64,000 nt of DNA. Origin: Oxyruncus cristatus (lineage: Eukaryota > Chordata > Aves > Passeriformes > Cotingidae). Positions within the stretch are counted from its first letter, which is position 1. Every line of letters starts with the position of its first letter. The notes beneath the pieces are model-generated. The model saw only the letters and a program-made list of their open reading frames with translations. It was not told the origin of the DNA and ran no database searches. The position numbers were made by a program, and so were the translations under genes. This document shows positions 14,163 to 26,200 of this stretch, in pieces. The DNA is taken from the NCBI GenBank assembly GCA_013399855.1, contig VXAY01002198.1:181761-245760 (forward strand). Direction: 5' to 3'.

Positions 14163-14395
14163 ATGGAATGGTTTGGGTTGGAAGGGACCTTAAAGCTCAT
14201 CTTGTTCCAACCCCCCTGCCATTGCTCCAACCTGGCCTTGGACTCTTCCAGGGATGGGGCAGCCACAGCTTCTCTGGGCAACCTGTGCCAGGGCCTCCCC
14301 ACCCTCACAGGGAAGAAATTCTTCTCAATATCTCATTTAAACCTACTCTCTTTCAGCTTGAAGCCATTCCCCCTTGTCCTATCTATCTATATAAT
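14163..14395 (-). mobile_element. CR1 LINE 3' fragment
   Basis: Read on the minus strand this gives the CR1 3' region: the contracted motif for leaving-in-sections of the last ORF, then the terminal ggtcccttccaacccaaacc-type end at the left. Key visible words on the plus strand are gggttggaagggacctta, ctccaacctggccttgga and ggcaacctgtgccagggcc. CR1 is the main avian LINE; copies are typically 5' truncated, as here. Confidence 0.9.
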
Positions 14396-14399
14396 TACA

Positions 14400-16690
14400 T
14401 ACTAAAATTTAAAATCTTTAAAACATGTTTGCAACCCCGGGCAAAACTGAGCAGTGGGAGGCACTCCTGGAAACCCATGGCCTGGTGATGTATGTGGAGG
14501 GCACAGCTCAGCTCAGCTGCCATCACTTCCAAAGTGCTACAAAACCTATAAGCACTTACCCAACCCCTACTGAAAAAAAGAAAAAAAAAAACCATAAAAA
14601 TAAAATAAAATAATATAATTTAAAAAGATTCCCTCCCACTGCTAGGAAAATGTCAAGCTGCTCTGCTTAAAACTTTGGTGGCACTTAAGCCTCACACCCA
14701 CCTTAACAACAGTCCTGCGAGTATTTTAAGGTAGGCTTGAGAGCTCAGTGTGTGGGCAGGTCCCACAGATATCACGCTGCTTTATTTTGTAATTTTCAAG
14801 GTTCTTTTACACACCTTTCTGAGAGCCTGATGCCAAGTTTCCTCCTAGTTGGCTGGCTTGGCAGGTGTGATGCTTTCTCCCGGGCCTGCTCCTGCTCTGC
14901 TCCCTCTCTCTAGGAACTGGCTGTGATTTTTCTGGTCAGGCACGTTGCACCTGGCAGGTGGAACACGCCGTCCCACGGATTTTAGAAAATGGGAGAGATG
15001 TTTGTGTTGAACCGCAGAATAAAGAGGAAAAAATAACCCTTGCTAGAAATCCAAAATATGAATGTGCTGGAGTCAAGGATGACACCATCTCCTGGCCCTG
15101 TTCCACTGGCTCTGCTCCAGGACCACCCACTTTCAGTCCTTGGTCTGCATGATTGGCCAGCACCCAGCAGACTGGCTTTAAATCTCTTGCCCCTTTTTCT
15201 TCCCCCCAACCTCCACCTGACAAACAGTTTCAAAATTCCCATCACTAACCCTGCAGTCAAGCACAACAGCAAAGCCAGGTCCCCTTTTCCCACGTGCATT
15301 AGCAGACCTGGAAAGAGCACAGGTAATAATTCAGGCACTGTCCATTCCCGTGGTCCATGCCAACCTTGGAAGGGAGCCCCCAGTCCTACTGGTTTCCAGA
15401 AATGCCACCTGATAAGCAGCAATTTTCCAAGAGGCTCCCCCCTCGAGATGAGCGTTTCCAAACTGCTCTGCCTGGGGGAGAAAATCTTAAAAGAGACTCT
15501 GCAGCCAAGGCCATGAGAGGAGCTGTGAAATGCCCTCCGTGGCTGTAGCAGAGCTTTCCTGCATCTGAGATCTCCCCGGTTCAGCAGAGCTCCAAGGGAA
15601 AGCTGCGGATGGGCCACGATTCCCAGGGCCTGGCTGCTCCATGGTTGGGCAGGGTGTGAGACTGGGCACGAACCCGGATTCCAAATTGCTTCTGCCTTCA
15701 GGGAAGCCGAGAGTTTCATTTTTGTGTTTGACATCCCACTCAAAAAGTGTTCCTCTCCATCTTGGTGTCCCCATGCCAGCAGATGCAGGGGGACATTAGC
15801 ATATCATTAGCATATTGCAGTGACTTTGGTATGTAGAGTCACCTGATTGCAATTAAAAGTCATTTCCATTCCTGCTCAAGCACATTCAGTAGATGATCAG
15901 ATAGGTACAATCAGGATTCCGAATCCTGCGGTGACTTTCAAATAACTCTTGAATTATTTGGCTGCTTGAGGGTTCCCAGGACTGAGACCTGCAAACACCT
16001 TGAAACTGCAAACACACTGAAATACTGCCTGGAAGTTTTATTGCTGGGGCTGGTGTTATTTAATGTATTCAGAGCACATATGACTTTGTAGGATTAAACC
16101 TCCCGGACCTGCTGACTGAAAGGGGAACTTCTCATCCTCATCCTGTTGGCTATTTGTTGAAGGTTTTAAGTTGTAGACAGACAAGATCTGGAGCAAAGTT
16201 ATTTTTAAATTAAAAAAAAAAAAAATTAGGAGAGAACAAGAGAAAAAAAGCAGAGAAGCTGTGATGGTGTGTTCACAATGCAAGGACAATAAGACCTCCG
16301 TGTCCTTAAAGGTGTTTCCAGGTGGACCAGCTTTGGTGGGTCTCCAGGTGTCCTTGGCCACCCTGCAGTGTCCCCAAGCAGCCACTTTGTCCTTCAGCTT
16401 TGCAGTAGTTTAACCAAACCAGCCACTTTCTCAGAGAGTTCCAATTCGGACAGAACCAATCACAAAAAGGGCCTTTTGAAGACAAAAGGCAAAAATGATG
16501 AGCAATATTAACTCTTTGGCTTTAAGAGTTGGGGTTTTTTTATTCTTGTGAGGAATTGTGTGATGATTCGTGTTAATTATTCAAAAGACACCCTCAATAA
16601 GAGCCTGCGCTGACATTGCAACTGGGGAATGAGGCCAGCAAAACTTATAACAAGTCTTATAAAGTTGGTATTTATGAAAACAATATATAA
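14400..16690. other. Non-coding DNA, no supported gene
   Basis: Includes an A-rich stretch at about 14,573-14,630. The 253-codon minus-strand frame at 14,982-15,743 has no domain, no splice context and an overlapping plus-strand frame, so I treat it as chance. Confidence 0.55.
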
Positions 16691-16693
16691 AAT

Positions 16694-17277
16694 TGTAGCC
16701 TTAGTTGTTTGTTAAAACTAACTTTTGGATACAATAGCCTTGCTTGCTTCTGCTAACTCACGGATAAGATTTGGTTAAGTCCTTAGCAAGAACAGGAAAC
16801 CCGGAGTTTTGATAAGGAGCTTTGAAGTTTAAGAAAAGAGACCTTGAAAGTTGATAAGAAGCTCACAGAGATGATACCAATTTTGAGTTAAGTGGACAAT
16901 GCCAGCTCAGCAGTGAGTCCCAAAGTTGAAAAGTTCAAGCCTGAGGAAGACTTCTTACTTCATCCAAAGAGCTCCAAAAGAAGACCCCAAAGGGGCATTC
17001 TGAGGCGGAGCTATAGGAGCGGTGTATGTTAATGATTTCCCCTCCTACTTTCTGGACTTTTCTGACATAGCTAATGCATATGTAACACAACTAATGTCTA
17101 TGTAATACAATTAATGCATATGTAATGTTATCCTGCAGAAAAGCAGCTGAACAAAGGGAACAGGTGTGTGATTTTGGTGGGCTTAGGCTCCATCACACCC
17201 CGCGCTGTTTGCTCACTCTTTATTAAATAAATAACATCGCTGCGAAGAATTCTTGATTATGAACTTCATTTATAACA
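16694..17277 (+). mobile_element. Solo LTR (same family as the LTR at 59.2 kb)
   Basis: Aligns by eye along its length with 59,171-59,803. Shared landmarks in order: tgtagccttagttg start, the gccttgctt...ctgctaact block, the ataaggag...tttgaag block, gaggaagacttcttacttca, ggggcattctg, taggagcggtg, the tandem taatgcatatgtaa units, and gctgaacaaag. A polyadenylation-type tttattaaataaataa lies near the end at about 17,218. The start at TG is clear; the end is approximate. No internal retroviral genes flank it. Confidence 0.8.
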
Positions 17278-17279
17278 TT

Positions 17280-20200
17280 CTTAAAAATACCCCCAAACAA
17301 ATGAGTTCTGAGGTGCCTCTTGGAAAAACAAAAGGCACTAGAAAGTACCTTTTTTATGTCTTTCACCTGCCTAGAATTAGAAGAGGAAAAAATGTCCTGG
17401 TGCTTGTATTTTACCTGAAGTCGAGTTTCTACACGGAGAAAAAGAACAGCATGAGTGATATATATATACATATATATATAGACAAACAGCTGCCATATGG
17501 ACCATCAAGTGCAGGAAATTAAGGACAACTCAGAACCCTGTTCCCCTCCCATTTCCCCTGCTCATGGTTAGAGAGCACAATTAGGAGGAGGCACCTGCTT
17601 TCAATTAGGTCAGAGGGGAGGACCCGCCTCGTTCCTAAATGAATTGCAGATAAAGCTTCCCAGTAGTGGGGCTCCTTCCCCCCCGGGTGGGCATAAATCA
17701 GGGAACGCAGTGGTTACACCAGGGAAAGTGGGTCCAGCTTCCCAGGGGTCTCATCCTGCCCTGAAAGGGCATTGTGGGCTGGGGCAGGACAGCTTTGTCC
17801 TCCTTTTGCTCACTGTTTCCGCCATTCCTTGGTTTATAATGATTAACACATATGTGTTTCATTCCCTGCCTTCAGTGTGGAAGGGGCAGGGGGGAGGTGG
17901 TCTCTCTTTCTAAGTCCTTGTCAAGAAGATGGAGGTGCTGGAATGATCTGAAGGGGAAGGGGGAGTTATTTTTGTCGACATGATTTCAACAAGTAACAGT
18001 TCTGGCTAATTACACTGTCACTGACTTGGCACGTTAACATGGACTTCCAGGGAATCTCCTCGTGGTTTTACCCATTACAATGGGATTTGGAAATACAGGC
18101 TGCTTTGCTTTAAAAACAGAAATACAGCAAATAAAACAGGGCAATTGCTGAACTCCCTCAGGCCCAGGGGATTTACAGGTTAATACTGGAAAACCAGACA
18201 CTTCTATAGGAGGAGCACTTTAGGAAAGCAGATGACCAGGGTGACTGGGCACTGGTCACCCTGCATTGGCTGAGCCCCAGCAGTCACCAGGCAGATTTTT
18301 CTGTCCTTTTATTGTCCTAAAACCTTTGGTTCACAATGATTTTTTTCCTTGAGGATTTTTAATAGGAGAGAAAATAACTCTGCATTTACATGGGAATCAA
18401 AAATCACCATTTCAGATCTACATTAAGGGGAATTTATGAAAGTGCAGCCTCACCCCATCTCTTCCCCCACATGCCTCAGAACTGGGGCCAACTGGTGCTT
18501 CGAACTAATGCTGGGGAAAAGATTTCCTGCTATCCAAAATGTTCTAAAATTGTCCAGTCCTTGTTCTGCAGCATCTGGCATTGGTCACTTCTTGAAGTCA
18601 GCCTACAAAGGATGAATCTGAACCTAAAGGAATGGGATAAAAAGCTCTGCTTGTACGAGGCAGTATTAACACTTTCTCCTGTAAAACATGATCTCTCCAG
18701 TGCAGTGTCGCATCTGAGAGTACCTTCAGGTGTTCAGCCTCAACTGCATGGACAGGAACATTGTCAGTGCCCTGGGATTCATCCAGTCACGAAACAGCTC
18801 AGTCACCTCAAACATCTGAGGCCAAGATTATGCTTTCCTCTGATAATTACTGTATTCTGTGAGATTTAAAAATATGACATCAAAAAGCTGATTTACAGCA
18901 TCCCTCACAGGGTACTATGTTTTATTGTGACATCACTGCATGTGATACAATGGGCTGATTTAGCTTCTTCCTTCATTGCCTCCAAGGGCACTATGTCCCA
19001 AATGCTCTTTTGCAGAGGAGGTGCTTCCCTTGCCGAGTTAAATGCCCCATACACGGTCTGAAAGGAAACAGCGCACACATGCCCTGCCTTGCAGAAATAC
19101 AGTATTTCTTTGGGCAGGGAGCACAGTGGAATGTTTTCTCTGTGGGAAGGCGACGGCTGAAGCTGTGGCATAGTCACATGTAGGACAGAAATGTGCTGGG
19201 GACTGTCCCCATGCTCACCCTGGAGTGCAGAAGAGCCCTCACTGAGCCCTTTGGAGATCATTGCCCAGCTTCACTTTACTCCTGCAGGGCCACGACTTCC
19301 AGAGCTGAGCTGACCTAACGCTGGGATAAAAGGATGTGTCACACTCTGTGGGCTGCTCCACCTTTCAGTGCATGGACAGTCTCTGGAAATGAGGGATGTA
19401 AGGGAAAGAAAATAAGTTTTTTCTGTGACTTCACGGTTTAACATGGCTCCTGTGCTGGGCACCACTGGAAATGCTCTGAAAGCACATTCCACATGTGTTT
19501 GAAGGCCCTCAGAGGTGCACAAGCTGTTTGTGGATCCTCTGCATGGGGCTGCATTCATGGTCTCCTATTTTTTTCCCTAGAAAAACAGTGACCAGACATG
19601 TCCCTCCGAACACTGGGGCCTTGTTATTGCAGTGGGATGTGTGGGGCAGTTTGATGTATGAATGTACTGATAGCGATGGAAAAACCTCCACTGGATGGAA
19701 CGGGCTCGGGGCCAGGCCCACAGTGAAGCCTTGTCTGTAGCTGTTACTGTGATGGTGGATTCTGTAACAACTGTATCATAAAACACTTTACAAAAGAGTC
19801 ATGAACTCTGGGAAAGACTAAGGCTTATAAATTCTGTTTAAACAGAGGAAGTTGCTCAGTGACTTGGCAGCCAAGCACAACCCCCAGTTCTGGGGAACTG
19901 AAGCCAACATCAGAGAAACTGTATAAGCAGAGAGTTAATATCAAGACTCACATCTTTGCAGTCTGTTACTGATTCTTGAGAGTATTTCTGAGCTGGATCT
20001 AGAGATGGAGAAGAGGAAAATGAAAGTGATGTGTGATGGGGGTGACAGCCCCCTGCATGCAGACAGCCCGGGCACAGGTTTGTGCAGCCTGTCAGGTCAC
20101 TGTGTGAAATTGCATTTTCAGTGGAATCAATAGCTGAACTCCTCTTGACATCGGTGGGGCCAGGGCTTCCCGTTTTGGGCTAAAATGTCAGGGGCTGAAG

Positions 20201-23200
20201 TGAAGTAGCTATCACAGAAAGAAAGAATGCAAATGTAAATAGAATAGAATGGGGTGAAATTAGTACCTGACAGATATTCCTTCCTAGTGGCATGGAAGAT
20301 CTGGAAGACAGAAAAACACTCTGTAAAGAATAAATGAATCCCCAGGTTTCTGGTTTTGAATGATAAAAAAATGTCTGAATAAAAGGAGAGGGAGGAAATG
20401 AGAGGCAGGAGCACATAACTTTTCACTCAGAAGGGTCTGAATCTTGGCTGGGAGAAGGCTATAGTGTAACATCATTTTCTTTTATTCTTGGGCCAAGGTT
20501 TAGTAGGATGGAGGCTTTGGTGACAGCACTGACTTCAGTAGGTGCCCTCCCTGGCCTCTAATTCCCACTCCTGTGTCTGTGGAGCCATTTTGTGAACAGG
20601 CACAACTAACTCACCAAGTTTAGAATAACAGCTCTGCAGGAGTGTTAGGAAGCTGTTGGGAAGATGGTGATGCCATCAGACCTGGCACGGGCATGGACCT
20701 CGTGACACCAGGATGCTTGATCTGTCTTCGCATGTTCCCTGGATTGGTCAGGGAAAGCAGCCCTCCTTCTCCCCATCCTCCTGATCACAGGGACAGGCTG
20801 GGCTTCTACAGTATGATGGGGGCAACAGGTTTGGAGTGTTGCCCTGCATGAGCTGTAGTCAAGCCCAGGACTGCCTGGCATGAAAATGTGATCCCACGAT
20901 TACAGTGCTTTACCCTCCCTCTATTAATCCTTCTTCTGGCTTTGCTCTGCTTTCTTACTCCATTTCTCCACCCCAGGCTTCTTCTAAATAAACAACCCAG
21001 CCATAATTACTTTTTCTTCATGTGGCCCAGCTTTGCTACCCCTGTGCCAAATGTGGTGTTTCTGACACTGGCACCTGGGCAATATTGTCTTTACATGGTC
21101 GTCCTGGGTATGTGAATTGTTTGCCTTGCAGGGTCCTGTTCCCTGAGAGGTTCCCCAATGCTTCTGCCCAGTTATCTGTGACTTGTGGCCTCTGCTCACT
21201 TAACACCTCCCTAACCACCTGCAAAATCCAGCTCTCTGTGACTCCTGTCACCTTATCTGTCCTTATCTCTCAGGTCCAGCAGTTTCCCACGACCTGTTCG
21301 GTCAGATTAACTCCAGGCCCGGGCTCAGCCTCTGCCCACGGCTCCGCAAATAGAGGAAGGAAGGGGCAGATAGTGACATTGTATTTCTCAGTCACTCGCT
21401 ATCAACCTGGGAGGCTGCCCTGGGCTGGGTTCCCCGGGGATCCCTCCTGGAGCCAATGCCACTCATCAAGGCCATCAGACATTAAAATTGCAGCTACCAA
21501 GTCTCTTTGCTGGATCCCACCGGTGGTGACTCTGTATCTTTCTGCTTTGATCCTTCCTTTCTCTTTCTTTTCCTTGTAATTTTTCTTAAGTGTTATTTTT
21601 ATGGTTTTTATATTGCTCTGTTACTATAGATTAACAACCATGACAGCTACATTCCGTTGTCTGTGAGGAAAGTTTTTTCTAATGAGCTTTGGACAAAGCT
21701 CAGGACCAGCTTGCCTTGGGAAACTGTGGAGCCTTCAGCAGGGAAAGTTTTTGAGAACTCTCAGATCAAAAATATCCCCAGAGGGGGATTTTATTTATGT
21801 TTTATTTATATTTTAGAGACAGCAAGTCTTCACCTTCCTTTTTTCCTCCTTGCTTCCCACCATTCATCCCTTCATATCTGTGATTTCATTTTGGGAGGGG
21901 ATGCCTGGTAACATGTAGGTATTTCTTTCAGTCTGTTTCTTCGACAGTTTGAAGTGAAAGAGGTGACTTAAGCATGCACATTCAGAAAGATTTAATTCAA
22001 ATCAACCCCATATTATGAATGACTAAAATCTCCCCACAAACTGAAATGGCAACATATGCCAGGCAACAAAAATGGCTTGGTGTTAGTCACGGTTGTGAAT
22101 GATGCTTTAGGTGGAAAATTGTGAAGAGGAGCTCAAAGGAGCCAGGTGAATGAAAAGTAAGGTATTTATTCTGACACTGTCAGATGCTGGCGTCGTGGAA
22201 TTATGCAGGTGAACTCTGCTTAGACTGGGGGAAAAAACCCACACAAAAGTCAGCTGCAAAGCAGTTCATGTTAGCGGCAGATGCTCTGTTTGTTTAACAA
22301 GTACTTTCAGGCTTTTTTTGCCTCAAGTGCAGTGTCTCCTTTTTCATGTTAATGGGGATGGTTCTTTTAAAAACACCAATTTAAGCAGCGAAGAATAAAC
22401 CATATTTATTCTAAAATGGAAAGGCAATTACCTCAGTTGATGTTCCCCTGGGCATAAAAATCTACATGCACTACTCGGTGGAGCTACAGTAACTGCTTTT
22501 GCAAGTCGTTTAGCTTGTAGAATTGAGTTGTTTTTAATTGCTTGTTGAATTACCTGCGTTTCAGCCTGAGCCCTTCCAGTCGTAAATTGGTTACAAGCTG
22601 AAGTGGGAAATGCTGAGGAGCTGCGGTTTCAAAACAAGCCTGTAAACTGCTTTCATTTACGTAGAAGGAATTTCCAATTTGAATTGGCATTGTTCTCCCA
22701 CCTCAAAAAAAAAAAAAAAAGGAATTGCTGGGAAGGCACTGCTCAGACATCTGAACACATTTCTCATTCTGGGTCTTCCAGGTGGAGGAAGAAGAGCTTT
22801 TGGGTAGTTTTGACTTAGTTTGGCCTCAATGATGTTTAATTAGTTAATGTGCAGGAACAGGTTCACACCCACAATAACTACTTTTGTTTGGAAACCTCTG
22901 GCACATGGAAAGATGAGTTTAAGTGGAATTTTTAAACGGGTGGATTTTCTTCAGGTAGCTGAGGGTGGTGGTTGCGCTGCTAAAAAATCCCTTCTGATCC
23001 CTGCTGTTAGTTTTGGGGGAAATAGCATTTTCAGCAGCAACAGGAATGCAATCCTGGAAGCTGGTCTGGAGAAGAAGTGGTATCACCACAAAACGTCAGG
23101 TAGCTGAAAGCCAACTGCTTGAGGCTGAGCTGGACTTGAGTGGTTTCTACGGCTTGGTAGCTGAAACTCCCACCAGGGTCGAGTGCAAACCTCCATGTGT

Positions 23201-26200
23201 TTGCCTTGATGTGGAAATGCACCCCCTCCTCAGCCAGAAGGTACAGCTACACGGCAAAAACTAGGGGGAAAGGGGCTGCATCACGAACTGCAGGAACTGA
23301 CTGGGAGATGATTAACATTTCAAATATCAGGGAAGCTGGACCCTCAAGAGCAACCCAGAGCAACCAGCTGAGCTTCAGAGCCCTGGAAAACAAAGCTGAG
23401 ATGGCAAGTGAAGGCAAAGCCAAGTCCTGCGGTGAAGATACCTCTTAATACTTTCCAAATGTGAATGTTTTGTTCTGTCAGACTGGTTTGCTGAACTCCA
23501 GCCTGATGCAATTGGAAGGAGCTGGGATCTCTTAGTCCTGTGCAGACCCACTGAGACTCCACCACAGGACTCTCCCTCCTCTTCACCTGGCAGCAAGGAT
23601 AGCTGCCACCAGAGCCTTCAGCACCTCCGCGTCTCCCTGGTGGCACAGACCTGTGCCTTGGAGGGAAGCTGGCCTGCTGACCCCCTGCCCCTTTTCGCCT
23701 TGGGAGAGACAAGGACAAACCCTCATCTGGGATTCCGCCCCATTTGCTGCTCACAAGCCACCAGGGTTGTAAAGTGAGTCAGGGTGAGTCCAGCTCCCTG
23801 CTGGAGGAACACAGATGCTCCACGGAGAGCCTCCCCACGGAGGTCCAAAGTAGGCTGTGACAGGGGGCATCGTGGAGCAGTAACACATTAAAGGTAGAAC
23901 AGCCATAATCAAGTGTTGAGCTTAAATCAGTGGAAGGGCAGCCAAGGAAATCGTAGTGTCCACGTGCTGCTGCTCCTGCCAAGGCAGCTCCTGCAGCACG
24001 TGCAGCACAGACTGCCCAGGCCCTGCCTCGCTGGGTGTTGCCCTGAGCTGCCAACACCTGCCATGAAAACTCCGGCAGGAACAGCCCAGTCAGCACACGC
24101 GTTACATCACACTCATGTTTTCATCTTCCCTGGCAAATTTTCACTGGCATTGTTTTCCCAGTGTGATTCAAATACCAGCCTGAAGAGGTCATTCAGAAGG
24201 AAGGGTTTGGTCTGTGTGTGGCTGGCTGGAAACCAGCGTTCGGCTTCAGGCACGACTGTGCATCAGGACCCAGGCAGCACACAGTGTTTAGGTGTCCTGC
24301 ACAAAGCTGTGGCCTCCTGTCACTGCTCTGCAGTGAGTTACCCCCTGCAGTAAGGCAAGGAGGTGTGTTTTTCTGTGCACACACAGAACGGGATCACGAG
24401 TTCTGCTTTTCACCCCATGGCTCATTAAAAGCTCGCAGACGTTGCTGGAAAGTCTCCCACTGGCTGTGATGGTCTCTGGAGCAAACCTGCTCACAGCACA
24501 ACTGCCTCGTGGTAGGATGCAGCTGCACATCCCACAGTGCTCCCTGGAGCAGAGATGAAATCCAGGCTCATATCCTTGGTTCAGGATCGCTGTTAGACAC
24601 TCTCACGGGAGAGGAAGGACGTGCAGGGGGGATTTCTTAGGTGGGAGGGCCCGAGTGTCCTGTCCCACCAGCACACGTGTGCTCTCTGCTGTGGGATGTG
24701 GTAGTGGACAGGTAAGCCCTCAGTGCCCCCTGCATCCACAGAAATGTCCCTGTGGACATGGTTTCAAGCCCACAGTGACAGCTGTGACATTGCAGAGCCC
24801 AGCTCAGCGGGCTGGCAGAGCAGAGAGGCTTTTCATGCAGAAAGGGCACTCCTCCCTCCTTTCTGGTTCTGCCTTCCTTAGGGGAAGTTTTTGATATGGC
24901 TTTGGTCCAGCTGGCTCTCTGAGGAAAAGAGAGTCTTTCCACACATAAACCTGCCGTGAACTTTATGATTTTTTGAAAAAAAAAAAAGCCAACCAAACAA
25001 AAAACCAACATTGACAGAGTTAAACATGTCAGTTGTCAGCTGGTTTAAGGGGAGAAGGGAGGGGAAAAGAGGTCGGTTTAGGCATGTGAGACCTCTTGTT
25101 CTTAAAAATTAAATGGAAACTTAAACCCAAACAGTGCTGCATATGGGCCCGAATGATCTCTGCAGGCAAAAGGAATGCAAGTAAAGGTTATTTTAAGGAC
25201 TCAATAAGTAATCAAGTCCCCCTTGAGGCTGGGCTGATCACGGGCTAATGAATAGCGACTCCAATTTCAGAGCAGCCTGGGGAAGTCACAGCCCTGCCCG
25301 GGCTGCCCTTTAAAGTACTTGAAGCCTCTCTGTGAGAGTTAATTTGAGGACAAAGGGAATAAAATGGGAAGCACATCACTTTGTCCATGTGTGTCCTATC
25401 TGTTACAGAAAGCATTCTCCCACAGGGAGGAAAAAAGAACCGATTTTCACTGGCACGGCAAGGCTGTTCTGCTCTCACAAAGGGCATGAAGTAGATAAAA
25501 ACCTTCTCCAAAATCCATCCAGATCATCCCTGCCTGGTAATTTTATGAGGAATGGGGACTACAGAGAGCTCTTTGAAAGGAGCCCTATTAAGGAGCATAT
25601 AGTGCCACTGCCTCCAGAAAAAAATATTACTCCTGAGGCCACTTATGGAGTTAGAAATAGTCCTTTTGGTCCAGTGCAATAGGTACAGGTGGACTGGCAA
25701 TAAAACGGACCTGACTGACTGCAGGGCACTTGTCTGGATTGGCAGCAGGAGATTTATAGTGGCAGACCAAGGGATTTAGTGGAATGTGGGCATGTGGAAC
25801 AGGACAGGCTGGATTCAGCACTGGTGGAAGCAGCACAGCCAAGCCCTCTTTTTGTTTTAAGGGCTCCCCAAAAGGGAGTGATGCCTTTCTCTGGGGTGCA
25901 GCTCAGGGAAACTGGGCACGTGGAAGGGAACCAGAGACGCTGGAGAACTCTGTGAGCTTGCCTCTACCACCTCAGAGAAGCCAGTGGATTCCTGAGCCCC
26001 ACAGAATGTGGATCTGACCTTATTTTGGCCTCTCCTCCGCGATAAGCCAGTTAATTCAATCTGCAAGCCTGACTTGAGTCAGAGACTTTTGTACCCAGAT
26101 AGACAGTGCAATTAGGTGATAATTCAATTGAATTTCTGTTGAAGATGTATTCCTGGAGTAAATAAAATTATTTAGACATAGAACAGGAATTCAGGATGAG

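Noticed and set aside
14982..15743. 253-codon minus-strand frame
   Set aside because: No domain, no splice context, and overlapping plus-strand frames of similar quality.
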